From positions 1-37,800 of the forward strand of contig JBEDUI010000275.1 in the NCBI GenBank assembly GCA_040414495.1: a stretch of DNA of 37,800 nucleotides, in the 5' to 3' direction. The notes beneath the pieces are model-generated. The model saw only the letters and a program-made list of their open reading frames with translations. It ran no database searches and had not been told where the DNA came from. The translations under genes and the position numbers were made by a program. Each line of letters starts with the position of its first letter. Within the stretch, counting starts at the first letter, position 1. Shown here piece after piece: positions 1-7,917 of this stretch. Source of the stretch: DATAVB01 sp040414495. GTDB taxonomy: Bacteria; Actinomycetota; Actinomycetes; Mycobacteriales; QHCD01.

Positions 1-1361
1 CGCAGGATGTCCGGGTCGGCCCGGGTCGTATTGCCCCACGAGAAATCGAAGTCGCCGCTCTCGCGCACCTTGGCCGACTCGCCCAGGGACAATTCGCGCA
101 GTGTGAGCTTCACGCCGACGGCTTTCAGCTCCTGCTGAATCAGCTCCAGCGTCGGCTGGTTGGTCGCGGCGTTGTTACCCCAGATAACGGTCAGGGCAAG
201 CGATTGCCCGTTCTTCTGCCGGATCCCATCCGGACCGACCTTCCAGCCGTCACCGTCGAGGAGCGTTTTGGCGTTCTGCTGCTGATAGGCCAGCCCCGAA
301 CTCAGATTCTCGTAGTCGGGTGTGGTCGCCGCGAGAATGCTGGTCGCCGGTTTGGTCTGCGAGGTGAACGTGGTCGAGACGATCTGGGGACGGTTGATCG
401 CCTCGGATATCGCCTTGCGTACGACCGGGTCTTTGACGATCGGCCTCGAGACGTTGGCGCCGAGTGCGAAAACGACCCCGGGATTGGACCGGGCCTGCAA
501 CTGCGCACCCGAACTCTTGAGTGCGCTTTCGTCCTGCGGCCCGATGCTGCCGATCGCGTCCACTTGACCGGACTGCAGGCTGCCGGTGCGCACGCCGGAT
601 TCCGGCACGATTTTGTAGATGACCTTGTCGAGATACGCTGCTCCCTTGTGCTTCCACAATGACGATCCCCAGTTGTAGCCCTTCCTTTTACTCAAGGTGA
701 TCGACTGGTTCGTCACGTAGCTGTCGAGAACGAACGGTCCGGAGCCGACAACGCTCTTGCAGCGCGCGGCCGCGGGTTTCTTTGTCGTTGCGACCGAGAC
801 CAGGCCCAGGCTGAAGGTTGAGGTGGCCTGCAGAAATTGCGCATTCGGCTGATTGAACTTCACTTGCGCGGTCAGGTCGTTGATCACTGTCGTGCCGGCA
901 TATCCGGTCAGATATCCGGTGGCCAACGTTGCGTTGGCCCCCAATGTGGAAATTGCGTCGAAATTGGCCTTGACCGCGCCGGCGTTGACCGGGGTGCCGT
1001 CACTGAATGTGGCGCCCTTGCGGAGATGGAACGTAAAGGTCCTCGCGTCGTGGCTGATCTGCCAGGATGAGGCCAGCCAAGGCACGATTTTTCCAGTCGA
1101 GGGGACCTGGTCGGTCAGCGAGTCGACGAGTTGCCGGGTTGTGTAAATCGTGTCGTTGCTGGCGACCTGTTGCGGATCAATACAGCCGGCGTCCGAGGAG
1201 ACCGCGAAGGTCAGCGTGCCACCGGATCTCGGCGTTCCGCCCGAACCCGCTGTGTCGTTAGCGCCACTGCCTGAACCACAGGCGGACAGCGCCAGCACGC
1301 CAACAAGAGCGGCGCCAAGAGCTTGTATCGGCTTTCGCCGTGCGACGGAGAAAGAGCGCAT
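1..1361 (-). CDS. ABC transporter substrate-binding lipoprotein, family 5 (partial, 3' end outside window)
   Basis: This is the extracytoplasmic solute receptor of a peptide/nickel/opine-type ABC importer (SBP_bac_5 family). The start is the ATG at 1359-1361, preceded by AGGAAG about nine bases upstream. The N-terminus is a lipoprotein signal: basic residues, a hydrophobic stretch and lipobox LSAC with the modified Cys at residue 28. A Gly/Ser linker follows, then the family-5 opening SGGTLTFAVSSDAGCIDPQ and later a region reading FHLRKGATFSDGTPVNAGAVK that is typical of the family. The frame is open to base 1, so roughly the last sixth is probably missing. It lies 30 bases downstream of a flavin reductase on the same strand, so the two probably form one operon. 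In actinomycetes this pairing often accompanies flavin-dependent monooxygenases that handle imported sulfur compounds. That substrate link is inference. Confidence 0.92.
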   Translation of the reverse strand, partial: MRSFSVARRKPIQALGAALVGVLALSACGSGSGANDTAGSGGTPRSGGTLTFAVSSDAGCIDPQQVASNDTIYTTRQLVDSLTDQVPSTGKIVPWLASSWQISHDARTFTFHLRKGATFSDGTPVNAGAVKANFDAISTLGANATLATGYLTGYAGTTVINDLTAQVKFNQPNAQFLQATSTFSLGLVSVATTKKPAAARCKSVVGSGPFVLDSYVTNQSITLSKRKGYNWGSSLWKHKGAAYLDKVIYKIVPESGVRTGSLQSGQVDAIGSIGPQDESALKSSGAQLQARSNPGVVFALGANVSRPIVKDPVVRKAISEAINRPQIVSTTFTSQTKPATSILAATTPDYENLSSGLAYQQQNAKTLLDGDGWKVGPDGIRQKNGQSLALTVIWGNNAATNQPTLELIQQELKAVGVKLTLRELSLGESAKVRESGDFDFSWGNTTRADPDIL

Positions 1362-1391
1362 CGAATTGTTCTTCCTGAATGGGAGCGGGTA

Positions 1392-1895
1392 TCAGGCCGG
1401 CTCGGCGAGGCCGGTATACCGGCCGTTGTGGTAGACCAGCGGGGCCGCATCCCGGTGCGCGGCGTCGAGAACCTCGCCCACCACGATGACGTGGTCGGCG
1501 GCGGGGATGCGGGTGTGCACTCGGACGACCATCCAGGCCGCCACGTCGTCAATGATGGGCAGGCGGTGCGGTCCCCGTGACCAGGACCGCACCTGCCCGA
1601 ACCGGTCGATGCCGCTGGTGGAAAACACCGTGGCGACGTCGTGCTGATGTTCGGCGAGGAGGTGAATTCCCACGTAGTGAGCCGATTTCAGCGCCGGCCA
1701 ACTGGAGGCAGCACGAGAGATGTTGAAGCTGATCAGCGGCGGCTCAGCCGCTAAGGACACCAACGAGGTTGCGGTGAATCCGGTAGGGGTCGGATCTGCG
1801 ACTGTGATGACCGCGACGCTCGCGGCGTGGTTACGGAAGATGCGTTGGAACAGCCCGGCTTCCAGCACGCCAGGGTCGGGAACCGGCGACAGCAT
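1392..1895 (-). CDS. Flavin reductase family protein (FMN-binding split barrel)
   Basis: The product is about 167 residues, the usual length for stand-alone flavin reductases that supply reduced FMN or FAD to a two-component monooxygenase. The N-terminal half carries the family signature: GFTATSLVSLAAEPPLISF followed by S-x-x-P-x-L-K and a segment near HLLAEHQHDVATVFS. The C-terminal half has a conserved HVIVVGEVLDA strand. A GTG (1896-1898) directly precedes an ATG (1893-1895). The GGGAG Shine-Dalgarno sequence sits seven bases before the ATG, so the ATG is preferred. The partner monooxygenase is not visible and may lie left of the window beyond the binding-protein gene. Regulation is not evident. 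Confidence 0.88.
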   Translation of the reverse strand: MLSPVPDPGVLEAGLFQRIFRNHAASVAVITVADPTPTGFTATSLVSLAAEPPLISFNISRAASSWPALKSAHYVGIHLLAEHQHDVATVFSTSGIDRFGQVRSWSRGPHRLPIIDDVAAWMVVRVHTRIPAADHVIVVGEVLDAAHRDAAPLVYHNGRYTGLAEPA

Positions 1896-2382
1896 CACGA
1901 TTCTCCCGGTACGAAGGGATGCAAGGAATCGGCAGCTTTTACATGGACGCTATGGACAGATTTAGTGAACCGTTTAGAGACGCGATTTATTGCGCGGCGC
2001 CGGCGAAGCCGGGTCGCGATTCAGAGCGCATATAGAGGGGATTTGCTGGACGAGGCGCGCTGCGGAGAGCCGTGCTGCTCGAATGTACGGCGCTGGCCAG
2101 CCGGATCAATTCAACCGCGACAGATTGCGCTGTTTACTCGTTGGAGATCAATGTGGAGCCGGCGGTATCCGCTCAGGCTCTGAAATGGCGGACTGTATTG
2201 AGGGATGGCACTACGCCCCGTCGTGGGCATCACGCGCACACCTCCCGTCCTGGCCCGTGCGTTCGACACTGCACTCGCAGGGACGGCTCTGTCCCGCAGG
2301 CTTCACATCCCCGGCGGTTGGTCGGTTACGAGGACCCGGGGACTTCGGCCGCTGGTAATTCGAGATCTGAAATGACCGTACA

Positions 2383-2426
2383 CGGCGATATTTCGCCGCG
2401 CAATGCAACGAGGCGATGAATTCGCC
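2383..2426. promoter_or_regulatory. Pair of GGCGA-N4/5-TCGCC inverted repeats upstream of sugar importer
   Basis: CGGCGA-TATT-TCGCCG is a perfect 6-bp-arm palindrome at 2383-2398. A second copy, GGCGA-TGAAT-TCGCC, lies at 2412-2426. The centres are about 28 bases apart, near three helical turns. They sit about 180-220 bases upstream of the binding-protein start. Two similar dimeric sites suggest a repressor or activator binding region. The regulator is unknown. Confidence 0.35.
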
Positions 2427-2525
2427 GGTGACGGGCTGATCTGTCGGTTAGAGAGGTAATGGCGCGCCGGCGTGGAGTGCAATACGGCGCCCGATTGCGT
2501 AACCCAGATCATATTCGGTGGCTGT

Positions 2526-2548
2526 TTGTCCATATATTTGGTAGACAA
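2526..2548. promoter_or_regulatory. TTGTC-N13-GACAA inverted repeat upstream of sugar importer
   Basis: Two 5-bp arms flank an AT-rich 13-base centre that includes TATATTT, about 55 bases before the GTG start at 2603. It could be a regulator site over the promoter of the importer operon. The arms are short, so chance is possible. Confidence 0.3.
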
Positions 2549-2602
2549 GCTCGAGTCGCCGTCGAGCGCGGCGCTTATCTCACCACGACCACGGAGGACC
2601 CG

Positions 2603-3901
2603 GTGCGCACCGATAGCCCTAGGAGCCGACTACTCGCGAGCGTGCTGGGCACGGTCGCTGTTGTGGCACTGGCGACAACTGCGTGCGGCTCCTCCGGTTC
2701 CTCGGAGAAAACCGCGGACATCACGTTCTGGTCCTCGAGCAGCCAGAGCGAGATCAAGTACCTCGAATCGCATTTCAACAAGAGCCATCCCGGCATTCAC
2801 GTGCATGGGCAATACATCGCGAGCGCCGACAACACCACCGCGAAAGAAGTTTCGGCGCTGAAGAGCAATACCGAGCCGAACGTGATCATCGGACAGGATC
2901 CCGCTGAACTGCCGCTATTTGCCGAGAGTGGCAAGATCGTTCCGCTGAACAAGGAACTCACGGCGCAAACCAACGCGCTCTACCCGGGCATCAAATCCGC
3001 CCTCTTCTACAAGGGACAGCAGCTGGGCCTGGCGCTCGGCGGTGTCGGCGACTACGTGTTGTTCTACAACAAGAAGGACTTCGCGAAGGCTGGCATCAAG
3101 AATCCGCCCACGACCTGGGATGAGGTTGAGGCCGATGCCATCAAGCTCTCCGATCCGGCAAAGAATCATTACGGCATCTATATCCCGCTGGGATCCGCAG
3201 AATGGATTTCCTACGACTGGGAGGGTTTGCTCTGGGCCAACGGTGGGCGGCTCCTGAACAAGGCGGGGAACAAGGTTGCATTTGACAGTCCCGCCGGTGT
3301 CAAGGCCCTGACCACGTGGGTCGATCTGGTGCAGAAGGACCACGCCGCTCCCACAACGAGCTTTGCCCAGGCCGGGAGCTACGACGGCGCACCGGCATTC
3401 GCCAGCGACGCGGTATCGATGATCATTGAGGGCCAGTTCGCGCTGTCGACATTTCGAACCGCGAAGGTCGACTTCGGCGTCGCCCCGTTCCCGAAGGGTA
3501 CGTCGGGCAAATCGGCGACCGGGATCGGCGTCGGCGTGGCGTCGGTATTCGACAAGGGCAATGCCGCCAACAAGGCAGCCATCACGTTCCTGCAGTGGCT
3601 CGGAGACCCGGCCCAGGGAGCGTACCTGACCGCTACTTCCAACGGCCTGCCCAGTGCGCCCAATCAACTAAAAGAGCCCGCTCTGAAGACCGCGGCTGCG
3701 AAGGACCCGACCTACGATATGTTCGCCGCCCAGTTGAAGTCCGGGCAATCACGCCCGACCGTGCCGGCCTATGCCGCGATCTCGCAGGCCCTGTCCACGC
3801 AGATCAATGAGGCGCTCACCGGGCATGAGACGCCAGAAGAGGCGTTGAAGAAGGCGGCTGCAGCTGGTAACAAGGCGATAGCCGACGGCTCCGGCTCCTG
3901 A
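2603..3901 (+). CDS. Carbohydrate ABC transporter substrate-binding lipoprotein (family 1)
   Basis: This is the extracellular receptor of a CUT1-type sugar importer (SBP_bac_1 fold), about 432 residues. The GTG at 2603 is chosen because GGAGG lies five bases upstream and because it gives a clean lipoprotein signal with lipobox TTAC and modified Cys at residue 28. An in-frame extension to 2459 would bury the signal and is rejected. Family features include ITFWSSSSQSEIKYLESHFN after the linker, then DWEGLLWANGGRLLNKAG in the middle and repeated Ala/Gly-rich C-terminal helices ending in LTGHETPEEALKKA. The first permease starts three bases downstream, so the genes form an operon. The sugar cannot be read from sequence. 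Confidence 0.93.
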   Translation: MRTDSPRSRLLASVLGTVAVVALATTACGSSGSSEKTADITFWSSSSQSEIKYLESHFNKSHPGIHVHGQYIASADNTTAKEVSALKSNTEPNVIIGQDPAELPLFAESGKIVPLNKELTAQTNALYPGIKSALFYKGQQLGLALGGVGDYVLFYNKKDFAKAGIKNPPTTWDEVEADAIKLSDPAKNHYGIYIPLGSAEWISYDWEGLLWANGGRLLNKAGNKVAFDSPAGVKALTTWVDLVQKDHAAPTTSFAQAGSYDGAPAFASDAVSMIIEGQFALSTFRTAKVDFGVAPFPKGTSGKSATGIGVGVASVFDKGNAANKAAITFLQWLGDPAQGAYLTATSNGLPSAPNQLKEPALKTAAAKDPTYDMFAAQLKSGQSRPTVPAYAAISQALSTQINEALTGHETPEEALKKAAAAGNKAIADGSGS

Positions 3902-3903
3902 GC

Positions 3904-4848
3904 GTGACAACACTGGTAACCCGGACCGCCCGCCGACGACCTGACCTGCACGGTAAACGTCGTCGCCCGGCGCGGCGAAATGCGCTGACCGCCTATACCT
4001 TCATCGCGCCGGTCCTCGTACTGACGGTCATCTTTTCCGTGATCCCGCTCGTCATGGTTTTCCGGCGCAGCCTGTATCGGGGAAACATCTTCGACACCGA
4101 TCTGCGTTTCGCCGGCTTGACGAATTACCGCAACGTATTCGGCACTGGCGGCGGACATGCGTTGATCGTGACGGCGATATACACCGTCGGATTCGTCGCG
4201 GTCTGCATGATTCTCGGATTCGGTATCGCGCTCCTGCTCGACGTCCGACTACCCGGACTGAGCCACGTACGCGCCGTTTTCGTCATTCCGCTCGTTGTGC
4301 CCAGCGTTGCCACCGCACTGATCTGGTTCACGTTGTTCCAACCGAATACGGGTCTTTTCAACCGGATACTCGTCTCCGTTGGTCTCCCGCAGGCGACGCT
4401 GTCCGGTAAGACGACCGCTCTTGTTGCGGTGATCGCGTTTGGTGCGTGGCAGTTCTTCGGCGAGGTGGTGATCCTCTATCTCGCGGCGTTGAAGACGTTA
4501 CCCGGTGATGCGTTGGAGGCAGCGGTGATCGACGGCGCCGGCGCCTGGCAGCGGTTGCGCTACATCCGCTGGCCGCTCGTGCGTCACCAGACCGCGCTTA
4601 TCGGAGTGCTTGCCACACTCAACGGTTTGCAGACCTTCACCCAGATTTATGTATTGACCAATGGCGGGCCGCAAGGTGCCACCCAGACCGCGCTGTATTA
4701 CGTGTACCAACAGGCGTTTGGTCTGGGCGCCGACGGTTCGGTGGGACGCGCCGACGCGATGTCGGTGATACTTTTCCTGATCTCGCTGGTCGTGACGATC
4801 GGTCAGCTGGCTCTGGTCGGACGCGCGGCCAGGGCGGAGTCGGCATGA
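3904..4848 (+). CDS. Sugar ABC transporter permease (MalF/UgpA type)
   Basis: A membrane subunit of a CUT1 importer with 314 residues and about six hydrophobic segments. The first spans roughly residues 30-55, after a basic N-terminus. The cytoplasmic EAA loop that docks the ATPase is visible as GDALEAAVIDGAGAWQRLRY. The downstream segment with LTNGGPQGATQTALYYVY is typical of MalF-like permeases. GTG start two bases after the TGA of the binding protein; its end overlaps the next permease start by four bases (ATGA), indicating translational coupling. No ATPase gene follows. Confidence 0.93.
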   Translation: MTTLVTRTARRRPDLHGKRRRPARRNALTAYTFIAPVLVLTVIFSVIPLVMVFRRSLYRGNIFDTDLRFAGLTNYRNVFGTGGGHALIVTAIYTVGFVAVCMILGFGIALLLDVRLPGLSHVRAVFVIPLVVPSVATALIWFTLFQPNTGLFNRILVSVGLPQATLSGKTTALVAVIAFGAWQFFGEVVILYLAALKTLPGDALEAAVIDGAGAWQRLRYIRWPLVRHQTALIGVLATLNGLQTFTQIYVLTNGGPQGATQTALYYVYQQAFGLGADGSVGRADAMSVILFLISLVVTIGQLALVGRAARAESA

Positions 4849-5678
4849 GCGGCATCCGGATCAGCCTTCCGGCCAAGGTAATTGTCTATCTGCTGGTGAC
4901 GATTTCGGTCCTCGTCGTACTGTTTCCGCTGCTGTGGATGGTGTCCTCCGCGCTGAAAACCAACGGCGAGATCATCAGCCCCACCGCGTCGCTGCTGCCC
5001 ACCCATCCCCGGTGGCAGAACCTGGTCGACGCCTGGAACGCGGCCCCGTTCGGCCGATTCTTCCTCAACAGCGCGATCTTCAGCGTGATCACCACCGCGG
5101 GTCAGATCGTCACCGGGATGCTCGCTGGCTACGCATTCGCGATGTTCGACTTTCCGGCGAAACGAGTGCTTTTCTACGTGGTGCTCAGTGGCCTGATGAT
5201 CCCGTTCACGGTTGTCCTGGTGCCGGTCGTTCAGCTGCTGTCGGATGTGCATTGGACCGATACCTATCAGGGTCTTCTCGTACCCAATCTCGCGTCGGCG
5301 CTGGGATGTTTTCTGTTCCGGCAGTTCTTTCTCGCGGTACCGGTAGAACTGGGTGAGGCGGCCCGGCTTGACGGTGCATCGGAATGGCGGATCTTTCTGA
5401 CGATCTATCGCCCGCTGGCTAAGCCGATGACTGCTGCGTTCACCATCATCGCGTTTCTGCAGAACTGGAATAATTTCCTGTTTCCGTTGGTGGTGACCAG
5501 CTCCGAGCGCCTGATGATGGTGTCGCAGGGGCTGACAATATTTCAGGCCCAGGTCAACAAGGTGGCGTATAACCTGCTCATGGCTGGATCGCTCATCGCG
5601 GTCGTGCCCATTCTTATCGTGGCGGTGCTGACGCAGCGCCGCGTCGTCGACGGCCTGACTCTGGGCGCTGTTCGGTAG
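4845..5678 (+). CDS. Sugar ABC transporter permease (MalG/UgpE type)
   Basis: The second membrane subunit of the same importer, 277 residues, about six transmembrane segments. The EAA loop reads LGEAARLDGASEWRIFLTI. A preceding FLFRQFFLAVPVEL and a later FLQNWNNFLFPLVV are characteristic of MalG-like permeases. The ATG overlaps the upstream TGA. The last 65 bases are also the 3' end of the convergent TetR gene. As no ATP-binding gene follows, the pair probably uses a shared MsiK/UgpC-like ATPase encoded elsewhere, as is common in Actinobacteria (inference). Confidence 0.93.
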   Translation: MSGIRISLPAKVIVYLLVTISVLVVLFPLLWMVSSALKTNGEIISPTASLLPTHPRWQNLVDAWNAAPFGRFFLNSAIFSVITTAGQIVTGMLAGYAFAMFDFPAKRVLFYVVLSGLMIPFTVVLVPVVQLLSDVHWTDTYQGLLVPNLASALGCFLFRQFFLAVPVELGEAARLDGASEWRIFLTIYRPLAKPMTAAFTIIAFLQNWNNFLFPLVVTSSERLMMVSQGLTIFQAQVNKVAYNLLMAGSLIAVVPILIVAVLTQRRVVDGLTLGAVR

Positions 5679-6273
5679 CCGCGTCGACGGCTACGGGGCC
5701 AGTGGGTTCCCGGAGTCCTGCGATCAGGAGGCCGACGAGCCGCCGGGCGTCGAATCCGTGATTGCTCGTCGCGCCGGCGCAGAGGTTGCCGACACCGCGC
5801 ATGAGTTCGAGCGCCTGCACATCGGTGCGGATTTGGCCTGCGTTGGCCGCGGCGGCGAGGAGTTGCTCGCAGACGGGTACCAGCCGCTCGAGGAAATAGT
5901 CGTGCAGGGGGTCGAAGCAGGCATCGGCGGACTGCATGACCTTGGCCAGGCCGTGTTTGGTGACGAGAAAATCGACGAAGAGGTCGATCCACTGTTCGAG
6001 CGCGGCGTACGGGCTGGAACTGGAGGCGAGCAGATCCGGGCCGGCTTCGGCCAAGCCTTCGACCTGGTGGCGATAGACGGCGATGATCAGGTCCGCGCGG
6101 GTGGGGAAGTGCCGGTAGATGGTCGCGGTACCAACACCCGCCTCAGCGGCAATCTGGCGGATCGGCGCCTCAACGCCGGAGGCGACGAAGACCGCGGCCG
6201 CCGCGTCGAGCAGCGCCTTCTTGTTGCGCCGGGCATCCGCCCGCTTGGGTCGTGCCGGCTCGACGCCGTTCAT
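5614..6273 (-). CDS. TetR/AcrR family transcriptional repressor
   Basis: A dimeric DNA-binding repressor of about 219 residues. The N-terminal helix-turn-helix is clear: ALLDAAAAVFVASGVEAPIR, then IAAEAGVGTATIYRHFPTRA, the TetR recognition-helix signature. The remainder is a helical ligand-binding domain. The ATG at 6271-6273 is preferred over a longer frame because GGGAGGG lies about eight bases upstream. It is divergent from the MDR oxidoreductase at 6422, and the intervening DNA holds two palindromes that are good operator candidates. It therefore probably represses both genes. The 3' end overlaps the permease gene at 4845-5678 by 65 bases in antisense, and the basic C-terminal tail (RRRRGAASAPPR) is encoded in that overlap. 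Confidence 0.93.
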   Translation of the reverse strand: MNGVEPARPKRADARRNKKALLDAAAAVFVASGVEAPIRQIAAEAGVGTATIYRHFPTRADLIIAVYRHQVEGLAEAGPDLLASSSSPYAALEQWIDLFVDFLVTKHGLAKVMQSADACFDPLHDYFLERLVPVCEQLLAAAANAGQIRTDVQALELMRGVGNLCAGATSNHGFDARRLVGLLIAGLREPTGPVAVDAATEQRPESGRRRRGAASAPPR

Positions 6274-6303
6274 GTGCGCGTCCCTCCCACCATCGTTGCT
6301 AAG

Positions 6304-6343
6304 CGGGACACCGTCCCGTATCTTCAACCGGGACAGCGTCCCG
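6304..6343. promoter_or_regulatory. Two tandem TetR-type operators
   Basis: Perfect palindromes CGGGAC-ACC-GTCCCG (6304-6318) and CGGGAC-AGC-GTCCCG (6329-6343) have centres 25 bases apart. The outer flanks AAG and CTT also pair (6301-6303 with 6344-6346), so the whole block is nearly symmetric. It lies in the gap between tetR (start 6273) and the MDR gene (start 6422). This is the arrangement expected for autoregulated divergent control by the TetR protein. Confidence 0.8.
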
Positions 6344-6421
6344 CTTACTACTCATGATGCCAGGTGAGGCGCCTGGAGACCGCACCCGGCATATTTCTGG
6401 CTTCCTCTAAGGAGCTGCGCC

Positions 6422-7402
6422 ATGCCCAGAACCGTTGTATTCGACCGGACCGGCGACCCGGAGGTGCTGCGTATCGTCGACGAGCCGGCCGCCGAACCCG
6501 GCGATGGCGAGGTGCGCGTCAAGATCGAGGCGATCGGCGTTAATCGACTCGATCACATGATGCGATCCGGTGCCTATCCGCGGCCGTTCCGGCTGCCGCA
6601 CGCTCGCCTCGGGTGCGAAGGAACCGGTGTCATCGATGCGATCGGCGCCGGGGTCGAGGGAGTGGCGGTCGGCGATCCGGTACTCATCACCGCGGTGCCG
6701 ATGATGGATATCAACGGGACCTACGGGGAGTACACCGTGGTGCCGGCGAGTTCGGTGGTCTCCCGCCCAGCCGGGCTCGATCCCACCAGCGCCGCAGCGC
6801 TGTGGGTGTCGTACTCCACCGCTTACGGCGCGCTCGTGGAAAAAGCCGGGATGCAGCCTGGCGACCATGTTTTGATTACCGCCGCCTCCAGCGCGATTGG
6901 ACTGGCCGCCATCCAGATCGCCAACCAGATCGGCGCGATCCCTATTGCCACGACCCGGCACAGTGCGAAAAAAGAAGCCCTGCTGGCCGCCGGCGCAGCC
7001 GCCGTATTCGCGACCGATCAGGGTGACATGGTGCAAGCGGTGCGCGCCCATACCGGTGGTATCGGCGCCGACATCATCCTCGATTCGGTCATGGGTCCGG
7101 GCTTGGCCGAATTGGCGACCGCCGCGAAGTCGGGCGGGACGCTCGTCACCGTGGGCTGGCTCGATCCGCGTCCGGCGTCAATGCCGATGAATGCGCCATT
7201 GACGATTTACCGCTACATGAGTTTTGAACACACGCTCGATCCGGTGGTCGTGCGTCGCATGGCGGCATTCTTCGGCGCCGGGCTGCGCACCGGTGCTTTG
7301 CGCCCAACCGTCGACTCTGTGTTCGCGCTCGAGAACATCGTCGAGGCGCATCGATATCTCGAACAAGGACAACAGATCGGCAAGATCGTCGTCACCGTCT
7401 GA
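6422..7402 (+). CDS. NAD(P)-dependent MDR oxidoreductase (quinone reductase-like)
   Basis: A medium-chain dehydrogenase/reductase of 326 residues, the normal length for the zinc-free quinone/enone reductase branch. The N-terminal GroES-like domain carries VRVKIEAIGVNRLDHMMRSG. The Rossmann domain begins near residue 150 with LITAASSAIGLAAIQIANQ, the A-x-x-x-x-G cofactor loop of this branch. The ligands of the structural zinc are not evident. AAGGAG lies seven bases before the ATG. It likely reduces an electrophilic quinone or enone with NADPH (family knowledge). The upstream TetR gene and twin operators suggest induction by a toxic small molecule. Confidence 0.92.
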   Translation: MPRTVVFDRTGDPEVLRIVDEPAAEPGDGEVRVKIEAIGVNRLDHMMRSGAYPRPFRLPHARLGCEGTGVIDAIGAGVEGVAVGDPVLITAVPMMDINGTYGEYTVVPASSVVSRPAGLDPTSAAALWVSYSTAYGALVEKAGMQPGDHVLITAASSAIGLAAIQIANQIGAIPIATTRHSAKKEALLAAGAAAVFATDQGDMVQAVRAHTGGIGADIILDSVMGPGLAELATAAKSGGTLVTVGWLDPRPASMPMNAPLTIYRYMSFEHTLDPVVVRRMAAFFGAGLRTGALRPTVDSVFALENIVEAHRYLEQGQQIGKIVVTV

Positions 7403-7426
7403 CGGCCGCCCTGGTCGGTTCGCTTG

Positions 7427-7825
7427 TCAGCGGGCGAATTTCTCGATGGCGGCGGGAGTGACCGGGGTGAAGAAGTTGACGAGATTGCCATCGGGGTCGC
7501 GGAACAGGAGCGCGCGGTTGCCCCAGGGCATCGTGGTGGGTTCGTTGACGAAATCCGCTACGACGCCGGTCAGGTTCTCGTACACGCTGTCCACGTCGTC
7601 GACCAGGAATTCGATGATGACGCTGCGGTTGTCGGCCGGGTGAGCGGAACCGGGCGCGAAGAGCGGGACGGTGCGCGTGCTGCCGATCGCGAGGGTGGCC
7701 GAGTCAGTCCGCAGCTCAGCGAAGTCCTCGTTGGCCCAGCTGGCCCGCACAGCCGTGGCCCGTTCGTAGAAGTCGACGAGGCGGGCGACGTCGCCGGTGA
7801 TGATGCGAATCGAGACGAAGTCCAT
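7427..7825 (-). CDS. VOC family protein (glyoxalase/bleomycin-resistance fold)
   Basis: A 132-residue single-domain VOC protein made of two beta-alpha-beta-beta-beta modules. The first module is FVSIRIITGDVARLVDFYER. The second carries IIEFLVDDVDSVYENL and ends in ALLFRDPDGNLVNFFTP, the classic metal-binding or structural C-terminal motif. AGGAGA lies six bases before the ATG. It is divergent from the WYL regulator, with a long palindrome in between, so the two are probably one regulatory unit. The substrate is unknown. VOC proteins of this size can be metal-dependent enzymes or drug-binding resistance proteins. Confidence 0.9.
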   Translation of the reverse strand: MDFVSIRIITGDVARLVDFYERATAVRASWANEDFAELRTDSATLAIGSTRTVPLFAPGSAHPADNRSVIIEFLVDDVDSVYENLTGVVADFVNEPTTMPWGNRALLFRDPDGNLVNFFTPVTPAAIEKFAR

Positions 7826-7872
7826 AGGTTCTCTCCTGGTCCGGTCGGTGCTTGTGACCGCACGTTATGACG

Positions 7873-7899
7873 AATACCGGGCAGAACCCGCCCGGTATT
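7873..7899. promoter_or_regulatory. Long palindrome between VOC and WYL genes
   Basis: AATACCGGGC (7873-7882) and GCCCGGTATT (7890-7899) are perfect 10-bp arms around a 7-base spacer. It lies 18 bases upstream of the regulator's chosen ATG and 47 bases upstream of the VOC start. It is the obvious candidate operator for the WYL protein, controlling itself and the VOC gene. Confidence 0.7.
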
Positions 7900-7917
7900 T
7901 GCGGGAGACTTCTCCGT

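Larger units (their letters stand above)
1896..2602. other. Intergenic region between divergent operons
   Basis: About 700 bases separate the minus-strand flavin reductase from the plus-strand importer. I see no convincing gene. Short open frames here lack recognisable protein character. The stretch holds several small palindromes: GGGAC-N6-GTCCC near 2280-2295, two GGCGA/TCGCC sites (2383-2426) and a TTGTC/GACAA site (2526-2548), listed separately where useful. Promoters for both operons must lie here, but no strong -35/-10 pair stands out. Confidence 0.5.
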
